Source: Fragilariopsis cylindrus CCMP1102
Taxonomy: Eukaryota; Bacillariophyta; Bacillariophyceae; Bacillariales; Bacillariaceae
Direction of reading: 5' to 3'
DNA: 32,195 nucleotides
NCBI GenBank assembly: GCA_900095095.1
Contig: FMBT01000007.1
Span: 1-32,195, forward strand
The translations under genes and the position numbers were made by a program. The notes beneath the pieces were generated by a model. The model ran no database searches. It was not told the DNA's origin and saw only the letters and a program-made list of their open reading frames with translations. Shown here in pieces: positions 10,387 through 19,241 of this stretch (the first letter of the stretch is position 1; the number at the start of each line of letters is the position of its first letter).

Positions 10387-11597
10387 TTATCTTCCTTTGA
10401 GTGATTTAAATGTCATTCGATGTAAAGGACATGGGCCATATCGATGAATTGCTTCAATATGTTCCCGAGTTGCATATCCTAAATTTTGTTGGAAATCATA
10501 TTCGGGGTATGTGCTGTGCCATTCCTCTAACGCCATACGATCTAAAGTTACCTTAGCAATAATGGATGCTAATGCGACTGTTATTACTTGTTCATCAGCC
10601 TTAACCATAGGTCGGCATGGGAAGGATGGAATAGTCGTTAGTTTCGGTGACTTCTTTCCATCAACAATACTATAACACCTGCAATCGTCATCTTCCCCAA
10701 ATACATTTGGTGGTATCATCGTAGTAGTGGATGTAGATGTAGGATAGCTATATTATTATCACTGTTGTCATTATTTCCGCCATTATTATTATCTTCGTTT
10801 GATTGACTTTGTTGTTGTTGTTGTTGTTGTCGTGACGATAAAATATATGGAAATAATTTGTTTTTTGTCAGTTCTTCAATCGATTCTTGGAAAACATTCC
10901 ATCGTCGACGTTACTATATTATTTGTATTATCGATTTCAGTATTTGATCGTTGAGCAACCGTAAATATAATTTGTTCTGGATTATTAACAATCAATTCAT
11001 ATATTCGTTCACGATCCATTGGTGATAATTGTTTACTATCTTTAATCAGATTTCCACTTCCACCACCAAAACCACCGTCACTGTTTTTCATGATCTCAGC
11101 AATAGTAGCAATAGTATCGGTAGTAGTTTTGTCTTCGCTGTTCTTTTCTTGTTCTTGTTGTTGCTGTTCTTGGTAAGGGTAAGAATACAACAAGATGCAG
11201 TAACAACAGGTCCAGCAATAGATCCTCTACCAGTTTCGTCACTTCCAATAATATAAGAAAATTCTCGATCTCGATTATCAAATATTGATTTTTCATATGC
11301 AAAAATATCATCAGTATCCAATTTTTTCTTCTTGGATGTGTTTTGACGACTATATTTCCCCATCCAGCATTTTGTTAATGATGTTGATGTTGCTGTTGGT
11401 GTTGGATAGTATGAATGTGAATGTGAATTGTCGTGGCGAATTAGAAAGGCAGTAGTGGATGGATGTAATCGAGCTGCTAGTAGTAGAGAAATTGAAATTA
11501 ATATTATATTATAATTCCAATAATACTTGTACGATGACGAGAGAACAACCATGATCGGAAATACAAAAATTCGGATATGATCGTTGCAGTACTTCAA
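10387..11597 (-). CDS. Bacterial-type ribonuclease HII with organelle-targeting N-terminus, frame-broken
   Basis: Three minus-strand frames join into a ~403-residue RNase HII, which removes ribonucleotides from RNA-DNA hybrids. Motifs in order: IIGSDETGRGSIAGPVVTAS (catalytic Asp-Glu and GRG), NLIKDSKQLSPMDRERIYE, TEIDNTNNIVTSTMECF (third acidic residue), VDGKKSPK, and ASIIAKVTLDRMALEEWHST (fourth Asp), followed by YPEYDFQQNLGYATREHIEA and YGPCPLHRMTF. This is the RnhB pattern rather than eukaryotic RNASEH2A. The N-terminus has a hydrophobic segment and a TTAFLI motif, suggesting a plastid address; an ATG at 11552 (residue 16) may be the true start. Gln/Asn-rich insertions enlarge the protein over bacterial forms (~200 residues). 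Frame breaks: about 11180 (base missing), 10892 (extra T in a T run), 10740 (base missing). Confidence 0.88.
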
Positions 11598-11630
11598 AGT
11601 ATTCGAAAAGGATCGTCTGAATTCGTAAGT

Positions 11631-11663
<33 letters not shown>

Positions 11664-12010
11664 ACGCGATATATGTACTTGCTAGCTAGAGGACTTCAGG
11701 GGTTGTTGTCCAAGCAAAGTGGTGGTATATAGTACAGGACTTTTGGGTTGTTCTGTCGTATGTAATATCGTAGATTGGTTACTGGTTATTGAGTTCGATC
11801 GACGATGTGATTGAAAAATGGCGCGGAAAAAATAAGTATGTGCGTCGTACGTTCAATGTGTGGCGATAACGCGTTGAAAATGGATCTGGATCGTAAATGA
11901 GATCTTTTTTTACATCACGTACTACATCATGAAGTCACATCACAACAAACAAACATCAACACATCACACATCAACAACGCGTTCACAGTTTGAAGATTTA
12001 AGATAAAAAC
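11598..12010. promoter_or_regulatory. Divergent promoter region with (GT)15 microsatellite
   Basis: A 413-bp gap between the divergent RNase HII and SET-domain genes. It carries a perfect (GT)15 run at 11633-11662. AT-rich and CA-rich sequence precedes the SET gene. No RNA gene was recognised. Confidence 0.4.
11633..11662 (+). repeat. (GT)15 microsatellite
   Basis: Fifteen uninterrupted GT dinucleotides in the shared upstream region of the RNase HII and SET genes. Confidence 0.95.
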
Positions 12011-13172
12011 ATGACAATGATGACAATGATGACAATAATGGCAAGAAAGGTGTCGTCATCAAGACAACTAATAATACTTGCACTTTTCTTTATTTCATCG
12101 CGATTATCATATGCATTCATTGCTGTCTCGTCGCCCCATCAATCAAGATGCAGCTGCGCACGACGACGACGACGAAGCAACGACAATGACAATGACAATG
12201 ACGACAACAAAATAAGAAATAGATACCATCATCATCGAACGACGACACCAACACCAATAAGACTACAATTAAGACAATCATTTGGTATCGATGATGTCAC
12301 CGACGATCGTTTTGTTGATATTCGTACTGCGTTGGATCGAATGCAGTCACTGCAGCAACAAGATGGTGGTGAAATAATGAAAGATTTTCAGAAACGTATT
12401 CAAAAAGTAGTATCATGTCGTGAATCGTCAATACAAGGAGCTGGACAAGGTTTGTTTGCAACAAAAAATATCAAAGCAGGGACCGTTATTGGATTTTATC
12501 CAGTCCATGGCATCGGTGTTGATTTTAATGATGATACATCATCTTCTATCTGTTTGGGTATAACACCAGAAGATCAAACGTATTTCGATAGTGAAAACGA
12601 GGATGCTGCGAATGAAACAATGATAGCCGAGAAAAGTAGAAGCAGCAAATTATATTCAATACCTGATTGGTTCTCGAAAACTCGGTGAAGCAGATTATGG
12701 ACCAGATGCACAATTGTTCGTTAATGTGAATCCAGATCGAATAGAAGAAGAAAATAATGATAATGATGATTCAGATATTCCTAGTAATTGTTGGATCAGT
12801 CATTATATTAATGATGGTGCAACCGTTCTTAAAAATAGTGAAATAGGTATGTTAGATTACTATACTGAATCGAAACGTAAAAAGAATTGTGTGCATATAC
12901 CATTCGGTCCAGCACCAATTATTGCAACAGTAACAACAAAGAAAGTAAAAAAAGGTGAAGAATTATTTACAAGTTATGGATGTATATATTGGGCAGAATC
13001 TATAATTAATAATAATGAGGATGAGGACGGCGAATGTGTTGTTGATATAACAGATGCTGTACAAATCAAAGCAAAAGAAACAGCACAAGATATATTCACT
13101 GCATGGAAAAATTCTCAAACTATACATGAAAGTCAACAGATACAATTACAGGAAAGCTTTGGAAAGATTTAA
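12011..13172 (+). CDS. Plastid-type SET-domain protein (lysine methyltransferase-like), frame-broken
   Basis: Two frames join near 12640 to give about 386 residues. The N-terminus repeats MTMMTMM, then a hydrophobic signal (LIILALFFISS) and SYAFIA, the A-F motif of plastid preproteins. The SET module begins at SIQGAGQGLFATKNIKAGTV with GFYPVHGIGVD. After the break it continues NYIQYLIGSRKLGEADYGPD, LFVNVNPDRI, WISHYINDGA (NHS-like AdoMet pocket) and GEELFTSYGCIYW near the C-terminus. It probably methylates a protein Lys, possibly inside the plastid; substrate unknown. The break behaves as one extra base. The frame-0 stop at 13170-13172 ends the protein at QESFGKI; a neighbouring frame stays open to 13251 (KALERFKASLLYLQ), so the true C-terminus is uncertain. 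Confidence 0.8.
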
Positions 13173-13754
13173 GGCATCATTGCTTTATCTCCAAGCCACT
13201 ATGTTTATTCAAACATCATTCAATAATAGTATTTTTTTAAAACTAGCTTAAGATTAACTAAAAGGAAGCAGTTAATTGATAGTCAACTAAACGTCAACCA
13301 AACTCAATACGCTCACTTCTTTTCTACAATATTCTCAACTCACCAATAAAACTAGCTCTATATAGTCTAAATGGTGTGTCGAAAATATCCATCGATCAGA
13401 GAAAAACAGGTCTGCTTGACGTTACTTCTTAATAAATACACCCAAAAAGAAAGATTATACCTGTTTTGAGTCACGAGTCCAGCCCTGCGTAAAAATATTT
13501 CGTCAGTCGCGCCGCGATTCTTGCATAGAGACCGGTCATGATGCAATAAAAAAATGTTTCGTAGCGGGTGATCATTCGCACTACGGTACAACCAGTGACC
13601 ACTGAGAGAATGTTCTAATGTTGGTTCTCGCAAGTTCTCAGGTCGCTCAGCTTTCTTGATAACTTCGAAAGCCCAACAATTCTTTTCCTCATAAAAAAAG
13701 AAGTCAAAACAATAAAACACAAATTTAAAAGAAAAACTTAAAACAATCATCAAA
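13173..13754. other. Intergenic region upstream of the secreted protein gene
   Basis: A 582-bp stretch with repeat element A at 13295-13364. A 148-codon minus-strand ORF (13367-13813) covers most of the rest but shows no recognisable domain and overlaps the start of the next gene. A TGACGT-like word occurs near 13420. The region just before 13755 is A-rich, typical of a diatom 5' UTR. Confidence 0.35.
13295..13364 (+). repeat. Element A of a ~70-bp repeat pair flanking the secreted protein gene
   Basis: It aligns with element B (14534-14610). Shared words in the same order are AAACTCAA/GAACTCAA, GCTCACTT, TTTCTACA, CTCAACTC/CTCAGCTC, AATAAAA and AGCTCTATA/AGCTATACA. The copies lie in the same orientation about 1.24 kb apart, one upstream and one downstream of the 13755-14260 gene. 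Confidence 0.55.
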
Positions 13755-14260
13755 ATGAAATTCACTATCCCATCTTCTGTTACTTTCTTGGCATTCGTCG
13801 CTGTATCCAACAATAGCCGCGTCGTTCAAGGAGTCTCTCCCCTGCTGTTACATGCTGCAAGAACAACGGAGGTTCATATGAAATTGTTGATGGTGGAGAT
13901 GCTATCTGCTCGAAAAATGGAAGTTTTTTCGATGCGAATACTTTTATGAACAACAACTGCCCAATCAATGAGGAATATGAAGTATACGCATTCAATAGCT
14001 GCACTTCAACCGTTGGCGCTGAGTTTGCTCTAAATGATGACTACAATGGTGGAGCTTATGAAGTTGACGTTTACCTTGGGGTTAACGCATGTAAGAGTGT
14101 TGGATTTACGGATCAAGCTGATAAAATAACCTTCAAGGCAGTAGGAAGTTATGTATCTGGCGGACAACCAAGCTGCAAAGCCATCGGAAACTCTGGGAAT
14201 AAGCAGTGTGGTGGTATTAAAGATATGCCTGATAATTCGTGCATTATTGATATTTGTTAA
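13755..14260 (+). CDS. Small secreted Cys-rich protein, function unknown, frame-broken
   Basis: About 168 residues after one frame change. The first frame supplies a signal peptide (MKFTIPSSVTFLAFVAVS, likely cut near VVQG). The second supplies the mature domain, beginning CCKNNGG and ending IIDIC. The break lies at a CCCC run (13839-13842), where one more C joins VSP to AVTCCKNN. The mature part holds ten Cys (including a CC pair, AIC, NNNC, NSC, NAC, PSC, KQC, NSC and a C-terminal Cys), consistent with five disulfides. It is acidic, rich in Gly and Asn, and has no membrane segment, so an extracellular or cell-wall location is likely. No family was recognised. It is bracketed by repeat elements A and B. 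Confidence 0.7.
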
Positions 14261-14434
14261 GAGATAGAGTATAATATTTCATTTACGTAGACCAAAAAGA
14301 CTAAGTTAAACAACGACTATTTTTCTACTAAATTTGAACTACAACACAAGCAAAAGGTATCTACAATTGTTCTCCTGCTTGTCTTTTTTTCGTCGTAGGT
14401 ACTGGGTGCTCGTATAACGAATTACCATCGGTAA
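14261..14434. other. Short spacer between convergent genes
   Basis: It lies between the secreted protein stop and the proposed stop of the minus-strand gene ending at 14435. AT-rich, with nothing recognised. Confidence 0.3.
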
Positions 14435-15473
14435 TTAGTCATCACTGAAATCTGATTCGACTTGTTCGTCTCTCACAGTAGCGGCGGTGGTAGTAGTTTC
14501 GGTGGCGCTTTACGATGATATACTGTGTTACAACTAACCGAACTCAAAAAAGCTCACTTTTCTACAGTACTACAGTACTCTCAGCTCTCTAATAAAAAAT
14601 GAGCTATACATATTCCAAATCCCAATGTAAATTCTTACATTTCTTATTCCTCTATCACGATGATCGACTGCTTCTGTTGCTGTTGCTAATGTTGCTAATG
14701 TTGCTAATGTTGCTAATGTTGCTGCTGATGGTGCAGCGGGTGAAACTTTTTCTGCGTCCTGTTCTTGTTCTTCTCGTAGCGCTGGCGGTGGTCGTTTCGG
14801 TGTTCGTTGTTGTTATTCTCGACGAATGATACCTTTGTTGATTCTGCTAAAAATGTTGATGCTGTATCGTTCTCATTACTCATAAATGATTCCGTAACGT
14901 TTATAAAAAATGTCTCTTCAACGTCACCTTTGCAAAATTTGGGAAGGAATGTATTCTACCCTTATATTCAACTTCGGTAGCGGATGATGACGAGGATGTT
15001 GATGCTGATGTTGATTTGTTGCTGTTGTTGTTCCTATTAGTATTGTTGTTCTTCTTTTTACTACTATTACTATTACAAGTATTCCTCTTCCGCTTTCTCT
15101 CGCTTTTCTTTGTCGTCGCCGTGGACGAAGTAACAGCAGTTGATACACCTGCAGCAGTAGTAGCATCAGTAGCATCCTACCCATCCCAAGCTTACGCAAT
15201 ATGACGTAGCGTCTGATCGTAATTGTTATCGAATTCTGGTGCTTGTTTATCTAAGTCCTCGTCATTAATATACATACCATGAAGCTGTTGTAATTGATTG
15301 CTAGATATATGCTTGGTACTACAAATTCTCATTGATTCCAGACGATGATGAATAGTAGTAGTAGTAGTAGTAGTAGTAGTAATAGTAGCAGCATCGGAAC
15401 GCGACGATGATGAACCGGTAACAGATGCTGATGGTGACGAAGTCCTGCCGGATCGACGATTACGCTTGACCAT
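14435..15473 (-). CDS. Low-complexity basic/Ser-Thr-Asn-rich protein, frame-broken, tentative model
   Basis: No single long ORF exists, but successive minus-strand frames read as one protein. Start MVKRNRRSGRTSS at 15473, poly-Thr, then ISSNQLQQLHGMYINDED and APEFDNNYDQTLRHIA. A disturbed patch near 15190 shows two in-frame stops around a four-codon gap. A Thr/Ser/Asn-rich basic stretch (KKSERKRKRN) follows, then EVEYKGRIHSFPNFAKGD, VEETFFINVTESFMSNENDT and an ATL repeat from a 9-bp tandem repeat. A putative intron starts at GTAAGA (about 14630), and a last exon would end in RDEQVESDFSDD. Breaks near 14928 and 14773 are again one missing base. The KKSERKRKR cluster suggests a nuclear protein. 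Function unknown. The exon-intron structure at the 3' end is a guess; a decaying gene is possible. Confidence 0.4.
14534..14610 (+). repeat. Element B of the ~70-bp repeat pair
   Basis: Partner of element A (13295-13364), same orientation. It differs by a small insertion that forms a perfect tandem 8-mer (TACAGTAC twice, about 14565-14580). It lies inside the proposed last intron of the minus-strand gene 14435-15473. Confidence 0.5.
14679..14722 (+). repeat. 9-bp tandem repeat (TTGCTAATG)
   Basis: Four near-perfect copies of TTGCTAATG, flanked by related GCTGTTGCTG. On the minus strand they would encode Ala-Thr-Leu repeats of the tentative gene 14435-15473. Confidence 0.8.
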
Positions 15474-15811
15474 AGTAGTGCTATTGGTATTGGTATATAT
15501 TCGGTATCGGTATAGGTATATATTCGGTATGGGTATCGGTATTATCAATCTGATTCCGCAACTAACTTACTATCGATTGTTAGATACCAACCTGAGGGCT
15601 GACAGTATGACAGAGTAATGCTACTCTATTATAGTTGTTTCTTGAATACTTCAGAAGTAATAATCATGTGTGTAGGAAGAAATCGGAACGGCCGAGAGAA
15701 TGATTTTCTCGACTACCGGTAGATTTGTAGTGTGGTGTCTTATATTATGTTATTATGATTTATTGTACCAAAATTTTGGCGGAATCGACAGCAAAACAGC
15801 AAGTAACGCGT
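15474..15811. other. Spacer between minus-strand gene and tRNA-Tyr
   Basis: 338 bp. The first part repeats GGTAT/TATTCGG words (about 15483-15540), which a minus-strand extension could read as an Ile/Pro/Tyr stretch; it more likely belongs to the 5' UTR or promoter. Nothing else was recognised. Confidence 0.3.
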
Positions 15812-15895
15812 CTCGTCGTAGCTCAGTTGGTAGAGCGGTGGACTGTAGAAGGTACTGAAATCCATCGGTCACTGGTTCGATTCCGGTCGACGAGA
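15812..15895 (+). tRNA. tRNA-Tyr (anticodon GUA) with 11-nt intron
   Basis: The acceptor stem CTCGTCG (15812-15818) pairs with CGACGAG (15888-15894), with A as discriminator. The D arm is GCTCAGTTGGTAGAGC. The anticodon stem GTGGA pairs with TCCAT. The loop CTGTAGA has GTA at 15845-15847 and is interrupted after G37 by an 11-nt intron (15849-15859), the canonical position for nuclear tRNA-Tyr introns. The T arm is ACTGG-TTCGATT-CCGGT with internal B box. A T4 and a T7 run follow immediately as Pol III terminators. No CCA is encoded, as expected for a nuclear gene. Confidence 0.95.
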
Positions 15896-15897
15896 TC

Positions 15898-15911
15898 TTT
15901 TGTCTTTTTTT
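15898..15911 (+). terminator. Pol III terminator of tRNA-Tyr
   Basis: Runs of four T (15898-15901) and seven T (15905-15911) start three bases after the discriminator base. Confidence 0.85.
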
Positions 15912-17261
15912 ATTTCATGTCGTATTAAATGAAACAGACAAAAGTGAAGAGAATTTCTTTTGGTTGACATGGTCCATGTCGACTACAGTATCATCTCTCA
16001 TTATTACTGTGGGAGATGTTGGAGTTGTTTAGTTTAGTTACTATATGCAGTCTCTTTTAAAAGTAAGTCACATTGTCAATATATACAAGGAAGTGCCTCT
16101 CTTGCTTGGTGCCTCTGACTCTGCCTATTTCTTACCAACACATAATAAACATCTAAAGCATGAGCTATTTTTCTGTCATGTGTACTGATTTTTTGTTGTG
16201 TACTGATTTTTTGTTTGAATTGAAGTGACATCAAACAACAGCAAAGCTGAATTACTATTCACATTAGTAGAAAGTTAGTACTACTACTGATTGAAATATT
16301 GTTGAACATTTGTTATCACACATTGTTGAACATTGAGTGTGTTGAATCATTTGTACTCCTGTAGTTTATTTCTAAAGCACACCTTTAAATTATTATCAGG
16401 GGGTTGTGGCCCCTCCTTTAAATGCCACACATACCTAGGTTAATACATGGGAATACTGCAGTGCAATACCAACCCACTGCTGTTGTTCATTGCAGCTTTG
16501 TTTGACTAATGGGGATTTATCTGTGCATGGTGCAACTAAATGAATACAGACAGAGGATCAAACAGTACTAAGTGTTGCTTACAGTGGAAAGAAGAAAAAT
16601 AATGCCCATCAAAGGATGTCCACATTATACCTTCAGAGAAATTCTGTACCAGACCAAATAAACCACACACATCAAACTTACTCCTTTTGCCTTGAGTATA
16701 ATATTTATAGCATAGTGCTACATGTTTCTTATTCCTTTGAGTGAGATACTAATATAGGCAGTTTTTAATTCCCATGCTGCACACATTAACAGGATTGAAG
16801 CTATAAGGATTTTTCTATCTTTTTAATAGCAAATTTATGTGCTAATTTTCTGCAAAAAAAATTGACTTAAAAAGTAATACCCAATACTGTATATACCGTG
16901 AAGGAAAGCTAACTGAAGACAAAAGCTTCAACCATAGAAGTTACTAGATCAACTTGAACTAAAAACCTTGTTTAATAATTTATATAACTATAGCCAAATC
17001 CATTAGAATCCAGAAAAGTTTTTACTACATTGAAGTTAGAGACCGGATTTTAGCACTTTTATACTGTTGTGGTAAACAGCGCTAAATTGGTACAACAATA
17101 CAGGTGTTTTCGGTCAAATTAAGACTGATAATGGGAATCTCCGAGTACACACATACATTCTAATGGTACAAGGTGTTGTATTCAACTGCAATAAAAAAGA
17201 AGATACGCTACAAGATCCCAATTAAACAGAGGCAATAGAATACCTGGTGGCTATTCATCTG
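15912..17261. other. 1.35-kb gene-free stretch with short internal repeats
   Basis: No coding frame was recognised on either strand. It contains a perfect tandem 18-mer (16179-16214), a 13-mer present twice (ATTGTTGAACATT at 16298 and 16322) and a G4/C4-rich inverted segment near 16398-16420 (CAGGGGGTTGTGGCCCCTCC). Its position next to the transposase relic suggests degraded transposon or intergenic repeat sequence, but no terminal inverted repeat pair could be matched. Confidence 0.35.
16179..16214 (+). repeat. Tandem 18-bp duplication
   Basis: Two perfect adjacent copies of TGTGTACTGATTTTTTGT. Confidence 0.95.
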
Positions 17262-17812
17262 TTAAATCAGAAACAACACAACATTCAGTAGTAATACCAG
17301 GAGGAGGAGCTGTTGTTGTATAAATTTCTTGTCTACATGGTATGCTGTATGACAATCAACTACTACCAAATTTCCATCCACCTCCTTGGTTGAATTACAT
17401 AGCCAAAAATTGGATCCCTTCTCCATAGTGCACTCCTCACATACATACTTTGCCCTATAGGCTCTTGGTCTCTTTGCTGCAGAATTCAAACCAGGACATT
17501 TTTTGTACTTGCAATAAGATGTAGTCTTATTTTCTTTAACAACTACTGGTACAGATATATGATTCCTGCCAGGCTGGTAGTTCTTTAAACGTTTAAAAAC
17601 AACTTGTCGATAATGGAGAGCTCTAGCACTGACTCCTGAAACTGGTGTTTGAGGTGTACCAGTTACTGGTGCAGTAGGGGTGTAAATGGTTGTCAATCTG
17701 AATCGGTCCTTACTTTTCTTCCATCCACAGAAGAAGAAGTAGTAATATCCTTGGTTGGGTTAGGTGTAGATCCATACCCTCTCTTCCTCATAGGAGCACC
17801 TTGTTGAAGTAG
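17262..17812 (-). pseudogene. PiggyBac-like transposase C-terminal zinc-ribbon relic
   Basis: The minus-strand frame 17696-17262 encodes a Cys/His module: SYCKYKKCPG, KYVCEECTMEKGSNFWLC, VVVDCHTAYHVDKKF. The order Cys pair, YxCxxC, (W)LC, then DCHxxYH matches the C-terminal zinc ribbon of PiggyBac-derived transposases, where the last part is typically 'CFexyH'. An upstream segment in a neighbouring frame (MRKRGYGSTPNPTKD..VDGRKVRTDS) joins near 17697 if one base is added. The DDE catalytic core that should precede it was not found. Further upstream (17820-18310, minus) are fragments with in-frame stops. The element looks dead and truncated. Assignment rests on the Cys/His pattern only. Confidence 0.5.
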
Positions 17813-19241
17813 TGAATGGGTCAAATTATGGATGCACTCTTTCAATTGCATTACAACTTTCCCAGGATGGTGCTTCTTATAGTATTAAACGCACAGAGAT
17901 AATTTCTTTAATTCAGCACCACTTTTGTAATAATTCAACCAGTACCATAAGTACAACTGGTACCACTGAAGCTCCAATTTGTTGTTGTCCCCATTGTCAT
18001 GTCAATTGAATTATCCTTGTTGATGCACATAGGAAACGATTCTCCCTGTGTATTTTGTGCGCAGGATCAAAAATAATATAGTCAAAGTGTGACTGACATT
18101 CCTTGTGAGTTTTTGAGTGCGTCGGGGGCATGGTTATTCCAGAAGACAACATGGAATAACCTCCATCATCATCTGTACTGATGCAAAAGTTGCTCAAAAG
18201 ATGGCAGCCAGTCAGCGATTGATCGCTATATGATATGAAGGAGGTGTATTTTAAAACAAAAGGCACAGATAGACACGACATTACATTATTAACAGCAAAC
18301 AAACCAATCTGTAGACATTTTACTGTGGAGACACAAGCAAAAAAAACTGTTAAACAAAGATAATTGAATTGGCAACATCAACAAACATAAGAAGATGTCT
18401 GATAATCTGATTGACTGATGTTTTTTGTGCACTTATGAAGTGGCACTTTATGAGTAAGCAGCAAAAAAATTAGCTAGCAAGTCCGGCCCTCCACCACTAA
18501 AACAGTGATGTATTGACTGCTATGCTTACAGAGCTTGGAAAGCAACACGATTGACTAACATAGTTAGCATAACAACTATTGATAAAGAAGAACACTATAG
18601 ATTGACGATCGTTGTTATGATTTGTGCTCTCACAGACTGTAAAACTATCTAGTCAGTCTTGGGTCCTCCTATTATCTCAACTATTAGAGGTGGTATCGCA
18701 GTCTATCAGTTCTTTTACCACCCACATCATCATGACACCTTCAATCATTAACATACAATCATGTCTGGTTCTGAGCCCAAATGAAAAAAGGTTGGTTTGA
18801 GTGGCAGTTTTGGTACATAGTTCAACAAGAGAGACAAATCAGAGAGCTGGCAAGCCTGTAGTAAAGTGGGCCGCAACTGTCGCATCATACCTTGCTTGCT
18901 TACTTCGTAGATGTACAACAGCTAACACTCTAAAGGCCTAAACGAATTTGCATCCCATCATTATCATTCTTACTTCTGCTACTTCGGCGTCGACACGGTA
19001 GGCGAAACAACTCCATACAGTATCGGCATATCTTGCATGCTGAACGGACATACGAAATATATCAAACAACCTCTTGTCGAATGAGGAGAGAAGAGACAAG
19101 GAGATAGATAGATTGATAGAGAGAGAAAGATTGATAGAGAGAGAGAGAGAGAGATATAAGAAAGGAAACCATAAAAGATTAGTTCAATTTTTATTGGCAT
19201 TATTATTCCAACATATATTCTAGTAACTCGAAATAAATATT
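17813..19241. other. 1.4-kb gene-poor stretch, partly transposon remnant
   Basis: The minus-strand reading at 17997-18302 gives 101 codons (SCLSVPFVLKYTSF, HKECQSHFDYIIFDP) without an ATG start. It continues after an in-frame TGA for another 27 codons, as expected of a decayed element belonging with the adjacent transposase relic. From 18310 to 19240 nothing was recognised except a GA/GATA-type microsatellite (about 19090-19156) upstream of the next gene. Confidence 0.35.
19090..19156 (+). repeat. GA/GATAGA-rich microsatellite
   Basis: An imperfect run of GATAGA and (GA)n about 90 bp before the ATG of the 19242 gene; it probably lies in its promoter or 5' UTR. Confidence 0.8.

Noticed and set aside
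13367..13813. 148-codon minus-strand ORF upstream of the secreted protein gene
   Set aside because: No recognisable domain, and it overlaps the start of the secreted gene on the other strand, whose signal peptide and Cys-rich body are more convincing.
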